Source: Anaerococcus vaginalis
GTDB lineage: Bacteria > Bacillota > Clostridia > Tissierellales > Peptoniphilaceae
Direction: 5' to 3'
NCBI RefSeq assembly: GCF_000307225.1
Contig: NZ_HE978616.1
Coordinates: 205,173-269,172 of the forward strand
Length of the DNA: 64,000 bases
The notes beneath the pieces are model-generated. The model did not search any database, was not told the DNA's origin, and worked only from the letters and a program-made list of their open reading frames with translations. Both the position numbers and the translations under genes were made by a program. This document shows positions 49,729-58,525 of the stretch, piece after piece; positions within the stretch are counted from its first letter, which is position 1, and each line of letters opens with the position of its first letter.

Positions 49729-51035
49729 TTATTTCTATTTAATTTTATATATAGTCCTGTTAGAATTATTGTTAAGATTAACGGAAAAATCCAAGGAAAA
49801 TCCACAATATTTAAAGATATTATTTCTATAATTTTCTTTAATATCTCTTCTACATTCATTAAAAATTTAGATTTTATCATAAACATTTCAAATAATACAT
49901 CCATCATATTGATTATGGCATCTATTAACGAAACTAAGCTTACAATAAAAAATGAATTTCTTATAATTAGTTTATCCAAAATATTTTTTCCTATTAAATT
50001 AAACAAAACTAATAAAATTGCTAGTGGATATACAAATTGTAAAAAAGGTCCTGTAAGTTTTACTATTGATTCAACTCCAAGTATAGATAAAAGTAAAGAT
50101 ACTGCCGCTATTGTAAAGGCTGTAATTTTGTAGTTGAATTTATTTTTTGAAAATTCAACGAATATATTTGAAATTGATGAAATCAATCCAACCGATGTTG
50201 TAAAACACGCCATTATAATTGCTATTAATAAAACAAACTTTCCTTCGTTTCCTAAAATTTCTTCCGATATAAAATTTAATAATTGTACTCTTGATTCTGT
50301 ATCAATACTTTTTGATACGCTTGATCCTAAAAATGTTAAAGAAATATAAACAAAGGCAAGTCCTATAACTGCTATTAATGATGCCTGTATTGTCTTTTTT
50401 AATAATTGCTTCTTATGTCCTTTTTTAACTATGCTTTCAACAATAATTGGGGTAAAGGCTAAGGCAGCCAAAGCATCCATAGTATTATATCCTTCAAGCA
50501 TTGAATCAGAAAATATTCTATTAAGACCTAAATTTATTTCTTTTGTTTCTCCTATTGGATTTATAATTCCTACTATTATCATAATCAATAAAGATATCAA
50601 CAAGAGTGGTGTCAAAAATTTTCCGATTAAGTCTACAACAGAATTTTTTGCTAAGGACAAAAAAAGTGAAAAACCAAAAAATATAAGGGTAAAAATCAAA
50701 ATATTTATATTAAATCCAGCTGACTCTACCATTTCAAAACTTGTTGCAGCAGTTCTAGGTATTGCTCCTAGTGGTCCAATACAAAGTGCTATTATTAAAA
50801 TTATAGTTTTTGAAAGCTTTTCTCCTGCAAGAGATGTAAAGGTAAAAATATTCCCCTTTCTTTTTGCCATACTAATTACAGCAATCAAGGTAAGTCCTAC
50901 TCCTACAATTGTAAAAGCTATTGATGCCAAAAACCATTTATCTCCATATATATATCCTAACATGGGTGGAAAAATTAAATTCCCCGCCCCAAAAAACATT
51001 GCGAATAATGCAAATCCTATTACTAAAATATCCAT
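49713..51035 (-). CDS. brnQ: branched-chain amino acid carrier (LIVCS family)
   Basis: Cation-coupled importer of leucine, isoleucine and valine; 440 residues with about twelve membrane helices. N-terminal signature FALFAMFFGAGNLIFPPMLGYIYGDKW (residues 7-33) and AALAFTPIIVESIVKKGHKK are typical, as is LCIGPLGAIPRTAATSFEM (near 83-101). Monocistronic, with AGGAGG in front and its own terminator. Coupling ion (Na+ or H+) cannot be read from sequence. Confidence 0.93.
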   Translation of the reverse strand: MDILVIGFALFAMFFGAGNLIFPPMLGYIYGDKWFLASIAFTIVGVGLTLIAVISMAKRKGNIFTFTSLAGEKLSKTIILIIALCIGPLGAIPRTAATSFEMVESAGFNINILIFTLIFFGFSLFLSLAKNSVVDLIGKFLTPLLLISLLIMIIVGIINPIGETKEINLGLNRIFSDSMLEGYNTMDALAALAFTPIIVESIVKKGHKKQLLKKTIQASLIAVIGLAFVYISLTFLGSSVSKSIDTESRVQLLNFISEEILGNEGKFVLLIAIIMACFTTSVGLISSISNIFVEFSKNKFNYKITAFTIAAVSLLLSILGVESIVKLTGPFLQFVYPLAILLVLFNLIGKNILDKLIIRNSFFIVSLVSLIDAIINMMDVLFEMFMIKSKFLMNVEEILKKIIEIISLNIVDFPWIFPLILTIILTGLYIKLNRNKKHSN

Positions 51036-51252
51036 ATCTCCTCCTAAAAGATGTACTTTTATATTCTACCATTTTTTTGATTACTTATTAAGTGTTTTTT
51101 AATTTTTTTGATTTTTTTATTATTTTATTTATATTTTAGTAATTTTTTATTAAATTATATACCATTTGCTTTATTTTTTATTGAAAATTTTACTAATTTT
51201 TATTGCATATATTTTGAAAATCTAGTGAATAAATATAAATTTCTTAAAATAA

Positions 51253-51279
51253 TAAAAATAGGAGATTTCTCTCCTATTT
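51253..51279 (-). terminator. terminator of map
   Basis: AAATAGGAGA, loop GAAA, TCTCCTATTT followed by T on the minus strand; it contains the map stop codon within the stem. The 51036-51252 stretch is extremely AT-rich (over 80 percent by eye) with a possible brnQ -10 box TAGAAT at 51063-51068 and no supportable gene. Confidence 0.85.
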
Positions 51280-52074
51280 GTATGATTTTATAAATTTTTT
51301 ATCTTCTTCTGTTAAAGAAAATTTGTCTTGGTCTGTTATTATTTCTGCTCCATCTTTTCTTATTACAAGTTGGTGTTCAAATTGTGAGCAAACTGATCCG
51401 TCCATGGTTCTTGCTGTCCAACCATTTTTATCCATTTTTGATTTCCAATCTCCAACTGCAATCATTGGTTCGATTGTAAATACCATATTTTCTTCTATTC
51501 TAGGACCAAATCCTTTTTTTCCATAATGAGGCACTTGAGGATCTTCATGCATTTCTTTTCCTATTCCATGCCCAATAAAATCTCTTATTACTGAAAAACC
51601 ATTTTCGCCTTCAACGTATTCTTGGATTGCATATCCTATATCGCCTATTCTATTTCCTACTTTTGCAGCTTCTATTCCCTTATAAAGAGCCTTTAAATTT
51701 ACATCAACTAGCCTTTCATTTTCTTCACTCAATTTTCCAATTTTATAGGTCCAACAAGAATCTGCAAGTCCTCCCTTATAATCTATAACATTGTCAATTG
51801 ATACCACATCTCCTTCTTTCAAAATATAATCTGAAGGAAAGCCATGGCAAATTTCATCATTTACTGATATGCAAAGAGTATATGGGAAACCTTGATAGCC
51901 AAGTTGAGCTGGTCTTGCATTTTTGTGTTTTATAAATTTATTGGCAAAATCGTCAAGAAATTTAGTAGAAATTCCTGACCTAATAATCTCTCTAATTGCA
52001 AGATGAGTTTGGCAAAGAATTTCTGATGCCCCATACATTTTTTCTATATCTTTTTGTGTATAAAGTCTTATCAT
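51274..52074 (-). CDS. map: type I methionine aminopeptidase
   Basis: Removes N-terminal methionine from new proteins. 266 residues. Metal ligands: aspartates in VVSIDNVIDYKGGLADSCWTY (near 92-112), histidine in FIGHGIGKEMHEDPQVPHYG (near 163-182), glutamates in MVFTIEPMI (near 195) and CSQFEHQLVIRKDGAEI. The usual DVGA is here DNVI, and DSCWTY replaces DSArTF, so it belongs to the longer, slightly divergent Map group rather than the ribosomal-cluster copy. Stands alone, 18 bases after the nitroreductase gene. A second map gene may exist elsewhere. Confidence 0.92.
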   Translation of the reverse strand: MIRLYTQKDIEKMYGASEILCQTHLAIREIIRSGISTKFLDDFANKFIKHKNARPAQLGYQGFPYTLCISVNDEICHGFPSDYILKEGDVVSIDNVIDYKGGLADSCWTYKIGKLSEENERLVDVNLKALYKGIEAAKVGNRIGDIGYAIQEYVEGENGFSVIRDFIGHGIGKEMHEDPQVPHYGKKGFGPRIEENMVFTIEPMIAVGDWKSKMDKNGWTARTMDGSVCSQFEHQLVIRKDGAEIITDQDKFSLTEEDKKFIKSYK

Positions 52075-52092
52075 TAAAATTCCCTTTTAATT

Positions 52093-52890
52093 TTATAATT
52101 CTTTTTGAGCAATAAATTGGAATTTTTCTTCATTTAATTTTACATCAACATCCCAATTAGAATTTATAGATATATCTTTTGTAAGTTGATCAAAATAATA
52201 CATTACAATTCCTGCATCTACTAAATTTGCCTCGTCTTTGTAGTCTTCTAAATATAATTTTACAAGATTATCAATTAATACAAATCTCCATGGTTGTGAG
52301 TTGTATGATGATGGTGCAAATCTTAAATATGAGAATAAATCATCTAGTCCTCTTTGAGCAAGCTCTTCAACACTTGCCTTGTGGTCAAGGCTATCAATAA
52401 ATACAAATTCATTTATCCCTTTTCTATCATCATATCTATTTTCTCTAACTTCTTTTTTTGAAGCTTCGCCTATTGCAAGAATTGACATAATTTTTCCTTC
52501 AGCATTTACAAAAGCTGATTTCAAAATATCATCGCTTGCTCCACTAACTGTAACATAACAAGAACCTAGTCCTTCTTGATCTAATTTTGTAATCAATTCT
52601 TCAAGACCATAAGCACCTTTTACTAGGGCTTTTTTGCTATCGTTTGTAATATCAAGTGCAATATATAATGGAGCCTTGATCATAACTCCCTTGTAGCCTG
52701 CATTTCCTTTTAATTTGAAATAAACTTCTTCACCTTCACTGTTTACGTGGTAATGTAGATCGCTTTCACCAAACTTGTTTTCAATTTCTTTTATAATTTG
52801 GCGGATTTTTTCGATTTTTCCTTCTTCTACATCTTCTTCTTTAAAATCTCTTGTAGAAGTTCTAGTTTTTAAAAAATTTGTAGTTAACAT
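52093..52890 (-). CDS. nitroreductase-family protein (TM1586-like double-domain)
   Basis: About 265 residues from ATG 52890, which has GGGAGG in front; the longer start at 52902 overlaps that site. N-terminal TRTSTRDFKEEDVEEGKIEKI and a C-terminal FAPSSYNSQPWRFVLIDNLVKLYL (near 200-222), the FMN-binding SxxNxQPW pattern repeated in a tandem fold, typical of the putative TM-nitroreductase family. A glycine-rich GLGSCYVTVSGASDD segment is in the middle. Likely an NAD(P)H:FMN oxidoreductase; the substrate is unknown. A TATAAT (52912-52917, minus) lies upstream. Confidence 0.82.
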   Translation of the reverse strand: MLTTNFLKTRTSTRDFKEEDVEEGKIEKIRQIIKEIENKFGESDLHYHVNSEGEEVYFKLKGNAGYKGVMIKAPLYIALDITNDSKKALVKGAYGLEELITKLDQEGLGSCYVTVSGASDDILKSAFVNAEGKIMSILAIGEASKKEVRENRYDDRKGINEFVFIDSLDHKASVEELAQRGLDDLFSYLRFAPSSYNSQPWRFVLIDNLVKLYLEDYKDEANLVDAGIVMYYFDQLTKDISINSNWDVDVKLNEEKFQFIAQKEL

Positions 52891-52995
52891 AATTCCTCCC
52901 ATTTAAAATTTATTATACCTTAAATACTTAGTTAATAAATAAATTTATTAGCATCCTATAATTAAATTTCTATACTTATATGATAAAATATAAAT

Positions 52996-54811
52996 ATGAA
53001 ATTTACAAGCAAACAATTACAAGCAGCAAATCATTTGGATGGACCTATGTTGGTTTTGGCTATTGCTGGTTCTGGAAAAACCACAATGCTTTTGGAAAGG
53101 ATAAAAATTTTATCAAAAAATATTGATCCTTCAAAAATTTTAAACTTAACTTTTTCAAAAATACAGGCAATTGATATGAAAGAAAGATATGATGGTAAAA
53201 AATCAAATTTTATGACTATCCACGCTTTTTGCTATCTTATAATTAGAAATTATTTAAAAAAATATAATAGACAACTTAATTTAATAGAAGATGAGAAAAT
53301 TTATAATAAATACAACCTAGTTGGAGAAATTTATAAAAAAATTAATAATAAGAAAATTTCAAAGGAAGATTTGAATTTATTTTTTCAAAAAATTTCTTTT
53401 ATGAAAAATTCCCTCCTTGATCCTTCTTATCTAGATAAGGTTGAAATTTCAAATATTAAAAAAATTTATTTTGAGTATGAAAGAATAAAAAAGAAAAACA
53501 CCTTTTAGATTTTGATGATATGCAAGTTTATGCCCTAGAATTATTAAAAGATGAGTCTTTATTGAGATCAATTAAAAATAAATACAAGTATTTTCAGCTT
53601 GATGAGGGGCAGGATACTTCCATTTTACAATTTAAAATTTTAGAAAAATAGTTTTTCCCGAAAATAATATTTTGCTTGTAGCAGACGATGATCAATCTAT
53701 TTATTCATTTAGGGCAGCAAATCCTACCTATCTTCTAAACTTTAAAAAAAACTACAAAAACGCAAAAATAATGAGCCTTGATACAAATCATAGGTCGGGT
53801 GAAAATATAGTAAACTTTGCAAAAATTTTTATTAGGCAAAATAAAAATAGGTATGAAAAAAGTTTTAAATCAAGTAGAAATGAACCTTCTTATATAAAAA
53901 CAAAAACTTTCAGAGATTTTTCCAAAGAATATGCTTATATTTTGGAAAATTTAGATAAAAATCAAAACACAGCAATATTATTTAGAAATAATATATCGGC
54001 AATTTCTTTAATCTCTTTTTTCTTGGAAAATAAAGTAGATTTTTCAATAAAATCAAATATAATTGATTTTTTTGAATCAAAAATTTTTGTAGATATGATA
54101 AATATAATAAAATTTTCAGAAGATTTTGATAATATCGAAATATTTTCTGATATTTACTATAAAATTTCAAGCTACTTATCAAAAGATGATATTGAAAAAT
54201 TAAAATATAAGGCTGTAAATGAAAATATTTTTGATTTTTATGAAAATTCTGATATAGAAGATTTCAAAAAAGATGGGCTTTTTAACATTGAAAAGAAATT
54301 AAAACACATAAGAAAACTTCCTATGGACAAAAAAATTTCCTTTATTTATAAGAGCCTATCCTATAATTCTTACATAAATATGATAAGTCGAAAACATGAA
54401 GAAGAAACTGTAAACAAGGATATTTACATAGAAAGTTTGATATATTTTGCCAAATCTTGCAAAAATCTTGAAGAAATTTATGAGAAAATAAAAATTATAG
54501 AAAAAAAATCAAAATCTTTATTAGATACAAATATAAAACTTTCTACTATTCATTCATCCAAAGGTCTTGAATATGATGAAGTTTTTATAATAGACTTGGT
54601 TAAAAATGAATTTCCTATAATATTGGATGACGATAATTATGAAGAAAGGCTTGAAGAGGAAAGAAGAATTTTTTATGTTGCAATTACCAGAGCAAAAGAT
54701 AGGCTCCACTTATTGTCTTTAAAAAATAGAAATAATAAAAAAGTAGACTCTTCAATATTTTATAAAAATAGCCAAGAAATAATAAAAAATAGCCTTGGAT
54801 CAAAGAAATAA
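52996..54811 (+). pseudogene. UvrD/PcrA-like superfamily 1 DNA helicase, two frameshifts
   Basis: Three frames join into about 605 residues, shorter than PcrA (about 740). Motifs in order: Q-motif KQLQAANHLDGPMLVLAIAGSGKTTMLLERI (Walker A), MTIHAFCY (Ia), LLDFDDMQVYALELL, motif II FQLDEGQDTSILQF, motif III VADDDQSIYSFRAANP, LDTNHRSGENIV (IV), STIHSSKGLEYDEVFI (V) and EEERRIFYVAITRAKDRLHLLS (VI). Break 1: five-A run 53494-53498; break 2: five-A run 53644-53648. In both, one more base restores the frame (RIKKKKHLLDFDD; ILEKIVFPENN). The ATG has no visible ribosome site, only AT-rich sequence. Probably a small accessory UvrD-like helicase rather than PcrA itself. Confidence 0.85.
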
Positions 54812-54832
54812 ACTCTTTGACCCAAGGCTTTT
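54791..54832. terminator. bidirectional terminator between helicase gene and hydF
   Basis: AGCCTTGGATCAAAGA pairs with CTTTGACCCAAGGCT with one mismatch; T and A tracts flank it. It ends the helicase gene on plus and hydG-hydF on minus, and contains the helicase stop codon in its left arm or loop. Confidence 0.88.
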
Positions 54833-55973
54833 ATTTATAAATTTTATCCAAAATTCCATTCAAATATGCAAGAACTATCCCATAATTTGTCATCGGAATA
54901 TTTTTTTCTTTAGCTTTTTTTACTCTTTCCATAACATATTTTCTATTAAACATACAAGCACCACATTGGATTATCAAGTCATATTTTTCAATATTTTCAA
55001 AGTCCTCTCCTCTTGTAAATTCAATTTCAATATCCTTGTATTTTTCCCTTAAAAGTTTTGGAATTTTTACTGTTCCAATATCTTCTTGCATTGGAGGATG
55101 AGAGCAAGCTTCTGCTATCAGAATTTTTCTTGCCCCTTGTTCAAGTTTTTTTACAGATTCTACATAATATTTTATATCGCCTTTGAAAGCAGAAAATAAA
55201 ACCGAAAATGAAGTTAATTTTATATCCTTATCCAAAATGTCATAGACTTCTTTAAAATACTGAGAATCTGTTATTACAAGATCTGGTTTTTTATTAAAAG
55301 TTTGTAAAGTGTTTTCTAAATTTTCAAGATTTGTGGAAACTGCTGTTGCATTTTTATCTATAATTTCTCTTATAGTCATAACTTGAGGTTTTATAAGCCT
55401 AAATTTTGGCGCTTCAGCATCTTGAGGTATTACAAGCAAAACCAAATCTTTTTCTTTAACAAGATTTTTTGTAATAGTCTTATCCTCAATTTTAAAATCC
55501 GACCTTATTCTATCAAAAAATTTTTCCCTATCGTTCCTATTTTTTAAATTTATAGGCAAAGGATTAATTTTTTTAAATTTTTCAAGAATTTTTTTACCAA
55601 TATCCAAATCTTGTTTACTTGCAATAAAAATAATATTTTTATACCTATTTTCTAAATTCAAAATATCATCATAAGAATCTTCAAGCGATAAAAAATAAAT
55701 AATTATATTTGCTTTTTCAATGGCTTTTTTAGTTTTTAAGATTCTTTTTTCATATAAATTTGTATCATCATCAAATCCTGCAGTATCAAAAAATAAAACT
55801 GGACCAAAATCATGAATTTCCATAGATTTTTTAATTGGATCTGTAGTAGTTCCCTTCTCACTTGAAACAATTGATACATCTTGGTCGCTTATAAAATTTA
55901 AGAAAGAAGATTTTCCTGAATTGGTTTTTCCCAAAAGGACTAGGCTAAGCCTTTCCGAATTATAAGCTATCAT
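54831..55973 (-). CDS. hydF: [FeFe]-hydrogenase maturation GTPase HydF
   Basis: Scaffold GTPase that assembles and delivers the diiron part of the H-cluster. 380 residues. GTPase domain with P-loop VLLGKTNSGKSSFLNFI (near 12-28), FFDTAGFDD (near 60) and IASKQD. The C-terminal cluster domain has the iron-sulfur ligands EACSHPPMQEDIGTVKIP (histidine) and QCGACMFNRKYVMERV, and ends with MTNYGIVLAYLNGIL, a strong HydF signature. Start overlaps hydG by 4 bases. No hydE or hydrogenase structural gene lies in this window. Confidence 0.95.
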   Translation of the reverse strand: MIAYNSERLSLVLLGKTNSGKSSFLNFISDQDVSIVSSEKGTTTDPIKKSMEIHDFGPVLFFDTAGFDDDTNLYEKRILKTKKAIEKANIIIYFLSLEDSYDDILNLENRYKNIIFIASKQDLDIGKKILEKFKKINPLPINLKNRNDREKFFDRIRSDFKIEDKTITKNLVKEKDLVLLVIPQDAEAPKFRLIKPQVMTIREIIDKNATAVSTNLENLENTLQTFNKKPDLVITDSQYFKEVYDILDKDIKLTSFSVLFSAFKGDIKYYVESVKKLEQGARKILIAEACSHPPMQEDIGTVKIPKLLREKYKDIEIEFTRGEDFENIEKYDLIIQCGACMFNRKYVMERVKKAKEKNIPMTNYGIVLAYLNGILDKIYK

Positions 55974-57394
55974 ACGTGAATATCTCTTTTCCCATCTCTT
56001 ATTTCACTAAGCCATTTTTTTGTATTTTCTCGAAGTTTTGGATTTTCTATTTTTTCAATTTCTCTTTCAATTAATGCTCTTCCATCTTTTCTTGTTTTTT
56101 CACTTGCATAATCTGTTAAATATTCATCTAAAGTCAAGATTGCGTTTGGTTGGCACATATTTCCTATTCCATAATTTTTAACAATTTTCATAAAATCTTT
56201 TCCAACCCTGCCTTCTCTGTAACAAGCTGTACAAAATGATGGTAGATAATCCATATTTAATAACCAATCCACAACTTCATCTAGTGTTCTATTATCTGCA
56301 AGTTCAAATTGATTTGATCCTTCTACATCTCCGATTTCTTCTGAATAACCACCTACTGTAGTTTTTGATCCTCCAGAAATTTGACTTATTCCAAGATCCA
56401 AAACTTTTTCTCTAACCTCTTTAGATTCTCTAGTAGAAATTATCATTCCAGTATAAGGAACAGCAAGTCTTAGGCAAGCTACAATTTTTTCAAACATTTC
56501 ATCACTTAATGAATTATCAAATTCGTCAGGATCAATATCATCAGCAGGTTGAACTCTTGGAACAGAAATTGTATGTGGTCCACAATTAAATCTAGCTTCC
56601 AAATGTTCAGCATGCATCAATAAGCCAATAAATTCATACTCATAAGATTGAAGTCCAAATAAAACTCCACAACCAACATCATTTATTCCCGCACTCATTG
56701 CCCTATCCATTGATTCAGTGTGGTAATCATAATTATGTTTTGGACCAGTTGGATGAAGCTTTTCATAATTTTTCTTATTATAAGTTTCTTGAAATAAAAT
56801 ATATGTACCTATCTCTGCATCTAATAATTTTTTATAATTTTCTTCGGTAGTTGCGGCAATATTTACATTAACTCTTCTTATTGAACCATTTTTATGTTTA
56901 ATAGAATAAATTGTTTTAATTGATTCTAATACATAATCTATAGGATTATTTATAGGATCTTCTCCAGTTTCAAGAGCAAGTCTTTTATGTCCTAAATCTT
57001 GAAGAGCTATAACTTCTTTTCTAATTTCATCTTGACTTAATTTTTTTCTTGGAATTGTTTTATTTTTTGCATGATATGGACAATACAAACATCCATTTAC
57101 ACAATAATTTGATAAATAAAGTGGCGCAAATAAAACTATCCTATTTCCATAAAATTTAAGCTTTAATTTTTTTGCTAATGAAAAAATTTCTTTATTCAAA
57201 TCATCTTCTTGACAAGAAAGCAATACGAAAGCTTCTCTGTGATTTAATCCCTTAGCTTTTTTTGCTTTCTCCAAAATTTCTTTTATTAATTTCCTATCAT
57301 TTTTGTGTTTATTTCCATATTCCAAAGATTCCAAAATTTCTTCATGATTTATAAATTCTTCTGCATTGTTTGATTTAACATCATATTTTGCCAT
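55970..57394 (-). CDS. hydG: [FeFe]-hydrogenase H-cluster radical-SAM maturase HydG
   Basis: Cleaves tyrosine to make the CO and CN ligands of the H-cluster. 474 residues. Radical-SAM cysteines in NYCVNGCLYCPYH (C98, C102, C105). ThiH-like barrel with LALETGEDPINNPIDYVLESI, LFQETYNKKNYEKLHP, HTISVPRVQPADDIDPDEF. The C-terminal extension carries the auxiliary cluster site SFCTACYREGRVGKDFM (near 385-400), which separates HydG from ThiH. First gene of hydG-hydF. The 150-base leader has an extended -10 promoter and a terminator-like hairpin directly before its ribosome site. Confidence 0.96.
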   Translation of the reverse strand: MAKYDVKSNNAEEFINHEEILESLEYGNKHKNDRKLIKEILEKAKKAKGLNHREAFVLLSCQEDDLNKEIFSLAKKLKLKFYGNRIVLFAPLYLSNYCVNGCLYCPYHAKNKTIPRKKLSQDEIRKEVIALQDLGHKRLALETGEDPINNPIDYVLESIKTIYSIKHKNGSIRRVNVNIAATTEENYKKLLDAEIGTYILFQETYNKKNYEKLHPTGPKHNYDYHTESMDRAMSAGINDVGCGVLFGLQSYEYEFIGLLMHAEHLEARFNCGPHTISVPRVQPADDIDPDEFDNSLSDEMFEKIVACLRLAVPYTGMIISTRESKEVREKVLDLGISQISGGSKTTVGGYSEEIGDVEGSNQFELADNRTLDEVVDWLLNMDYLPSFCTACYREGRVGKDFMKIVKNYGIGNMCQPNAILTLDEYLTDYASEKTRKDGRALIEREIEKIENPKLRENTKKWLSEIRDGKRDIHV

Positions 57395-57413
57395 TTTTTC
57401 TCCTTTAAGATTT

Positions 57414-57436
57414 AAAAACCACCCTAAAAGGATGGT
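57414..57436 (-). terminator. hairpin with U tract before hydG
   Basis: On the minus strand ACCATCC, loop TTTTA, GGGTGGT, then TTTTTA. It can be the terminator of the dnaX-ybaB-recR operon, but a promoter-like box lies between recR and the hairpin, so it may instead, or also, attenuate hydG-hydF transcription. Confidence 0.75.
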
Positions 57437-57544
57437 CTTGTTAAATTTTAATATTCAGCTTTAATGATTTTCCACTAAATTTGAAAGATTTGCAAAAATT
57501 TATTAGATAAATTTATCCACAAAACTTATTGCTAATTCATTTTT

Positions 57545-57553
57545 ATTATATCA
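57545..57553 (-). promoter_or_regulatory. extended -10 promoter, probably for hydG
   Basis: TGATATAAT on the minus strand, a perfect TATAAT with the TG extension; the -35 region is poor, as is common for extended -10 promoters. Transcription would start near 57538 and give a leader of roughly 145 bases that includes the 57414-57436 hairpin. I recognise no known riboswitch in the leader. Confidence 0.5.
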
Positions 57554-57581
57554 CAAACCAAGTTAATCTTTCTAATATAAA

Positions 57582-58181
57582 TTAAATTTCTCTCCTATCT
57601 TCCAAGGCTCTTTCAAGAGTTAATTGATCAAAATATTCTAAATTTGAACCAACTGGTATGCCTGAGGCAATTTTTGATACTTTTACATTTTTTCCTTCTA
57701 ATAAATGTGCCAAAAATAAAGATGTCGTTTCTCCTTCTATTGTAGAAGAAATCGCTAAAATTATTTCTTTAATATTTTCCTTATCAATCCTATCCAACAA
57801 TTTATCTATTGATAAATCTTCAGCCTTAATATTATCAGATGGAGAAATGAGTCCTCCCAAAATATGATATTTCCCGTGAAAAACTGAAGACTTTTCAATT
57901 GCGTACAAATTTCTTACATCCTCAATTACACAAATTATATCATCTTCCCTAGAAACATCCTTACAAATACTGCAAAGGTCATCTTCTGTTAAATTTCCAC
58001 AAATTTTACAAGGATGAATTTTAGATTTTACTTCAAGAAGAGAATTGGAAAAGTTCTCAACACTTGATAAATCTTTTCCAACTATACTCATAGCAAGTCT
58101 TTCAGCACTTTTTTTCCCAATAGTTGGCAATTTTTGAAACTCTTCAATTAATTTAGTTAAACTTTCAGGATACAAAGCCAT
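57582..58181 (-). CDS. recR: recombination protein RecR
   Basis: 199 residues. Helix-hairpin-helix start LTKLIEEFQKLPTIGKKSAERLAM, zinc finger CKICGNLTEDDLCSIC (near 57-72), Toprim domain with ICVIEDVRNLYAIEKSSVFHGKYHILGGLISPSDNIKAEDL (near 80-120) and the C-terminal Walker-B-like SKIASGIPVGSNLEYFDQLTLERALEDR. Works with RecO/RecF in gap repair. Last gene of dnaX-ybaB-recR, touching ybaB. Intact. Confidence 0.95.
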   Translation of the reverse strand: MALYPESLTKLIEEFQKLPTIGKKSAERLAMSIVGKDLSSVENFSNSLLEVKSKIHPCKICGNLTEDDLCSICKDVSREDDIICVIEDVRNLYAIEKSSVFHGKYHILGGLISPSDNIKAEDLSIDKLLDRIDKENIKEIILAISSTIEGETTSLFLAHLLEGKNVKVSKIASGIPVGSNLEYFDQLTLERALEDRREI

Positions 58182-58514
58182 TACATTAGTCCAGGAATAT
58201 TAATATTGCCGGTTAATTTTCCCATTTCTCTTTGAGTATATTCATCAGCTTTTTTCAAAGCATCATTTACTGCAACTACAACCAAATCCTCTAACATTTC
58301 TGTATCGTCAGGATCAACTACATCCTCATCAATTTTTATTTTAACTAATTCTTTTTTGCCATTTACTATTGCCTCAATGACACCACCACCGGCTGTTGAA
58401 GAAAATTCTTTTTCTTCAATCTCTTGTTGAGCTTTCGCCATCTCTCTTTGCATTTTTTGCACTTTTTTTCATCATACTATTCATATTTCCACCTGGAAAT
58501 CCACCTCTTGCCAT
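58181..58514 (-). pseudogene. ybaB: YbaB/EbfC nucleoid-associated protein, frameshifted near start
   Basis: Small DNA-binding protein always found between dnaX and recR. A start with a perfect AGGAGG at 58514 opens as [17 protein letters not shown], the standard N-terminus. The body lies in another frame: [71 protein letters not shown], with the TAGGG and vNG motifs. One extra base in the seven-T run 58461-58467 breaks it; with six, [12 protein letters not shown] reads straight through for about 110 residues. An internal ATG (58462) has no ribosome site. Confidence 0.88.
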
Positions 58515-58525
58515 AACATCCTCCT

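Noticed and set aside
50431..51102. 223-codon plus-strand reading frame opposite brnQ
   Set aside because: It is antisense to a clear membrane transporter; its isoleucine/lysine-rich sequence mirrors the helices of BrnQ, and there is no ribosome site.
51108..51293. 61-codon frame in the AT-rich gap between brnQ and map
   Set aside because: Composition is almost all phenylalanine, isoleucine, tyrosine, asparagine and lysine as expected by chance from AT-rich DNA; no ribosome site; it overlaps the map terminator.
57437..57544. Riboswitch in the hydG leader
   Set aside because: No conserved core of TPP, SAM, FMN, glycine, cobalamin or T-box leaders was recognised; only a terminator hairpin is visible, so I list it as a possible attenuator and not as a riboswitch.
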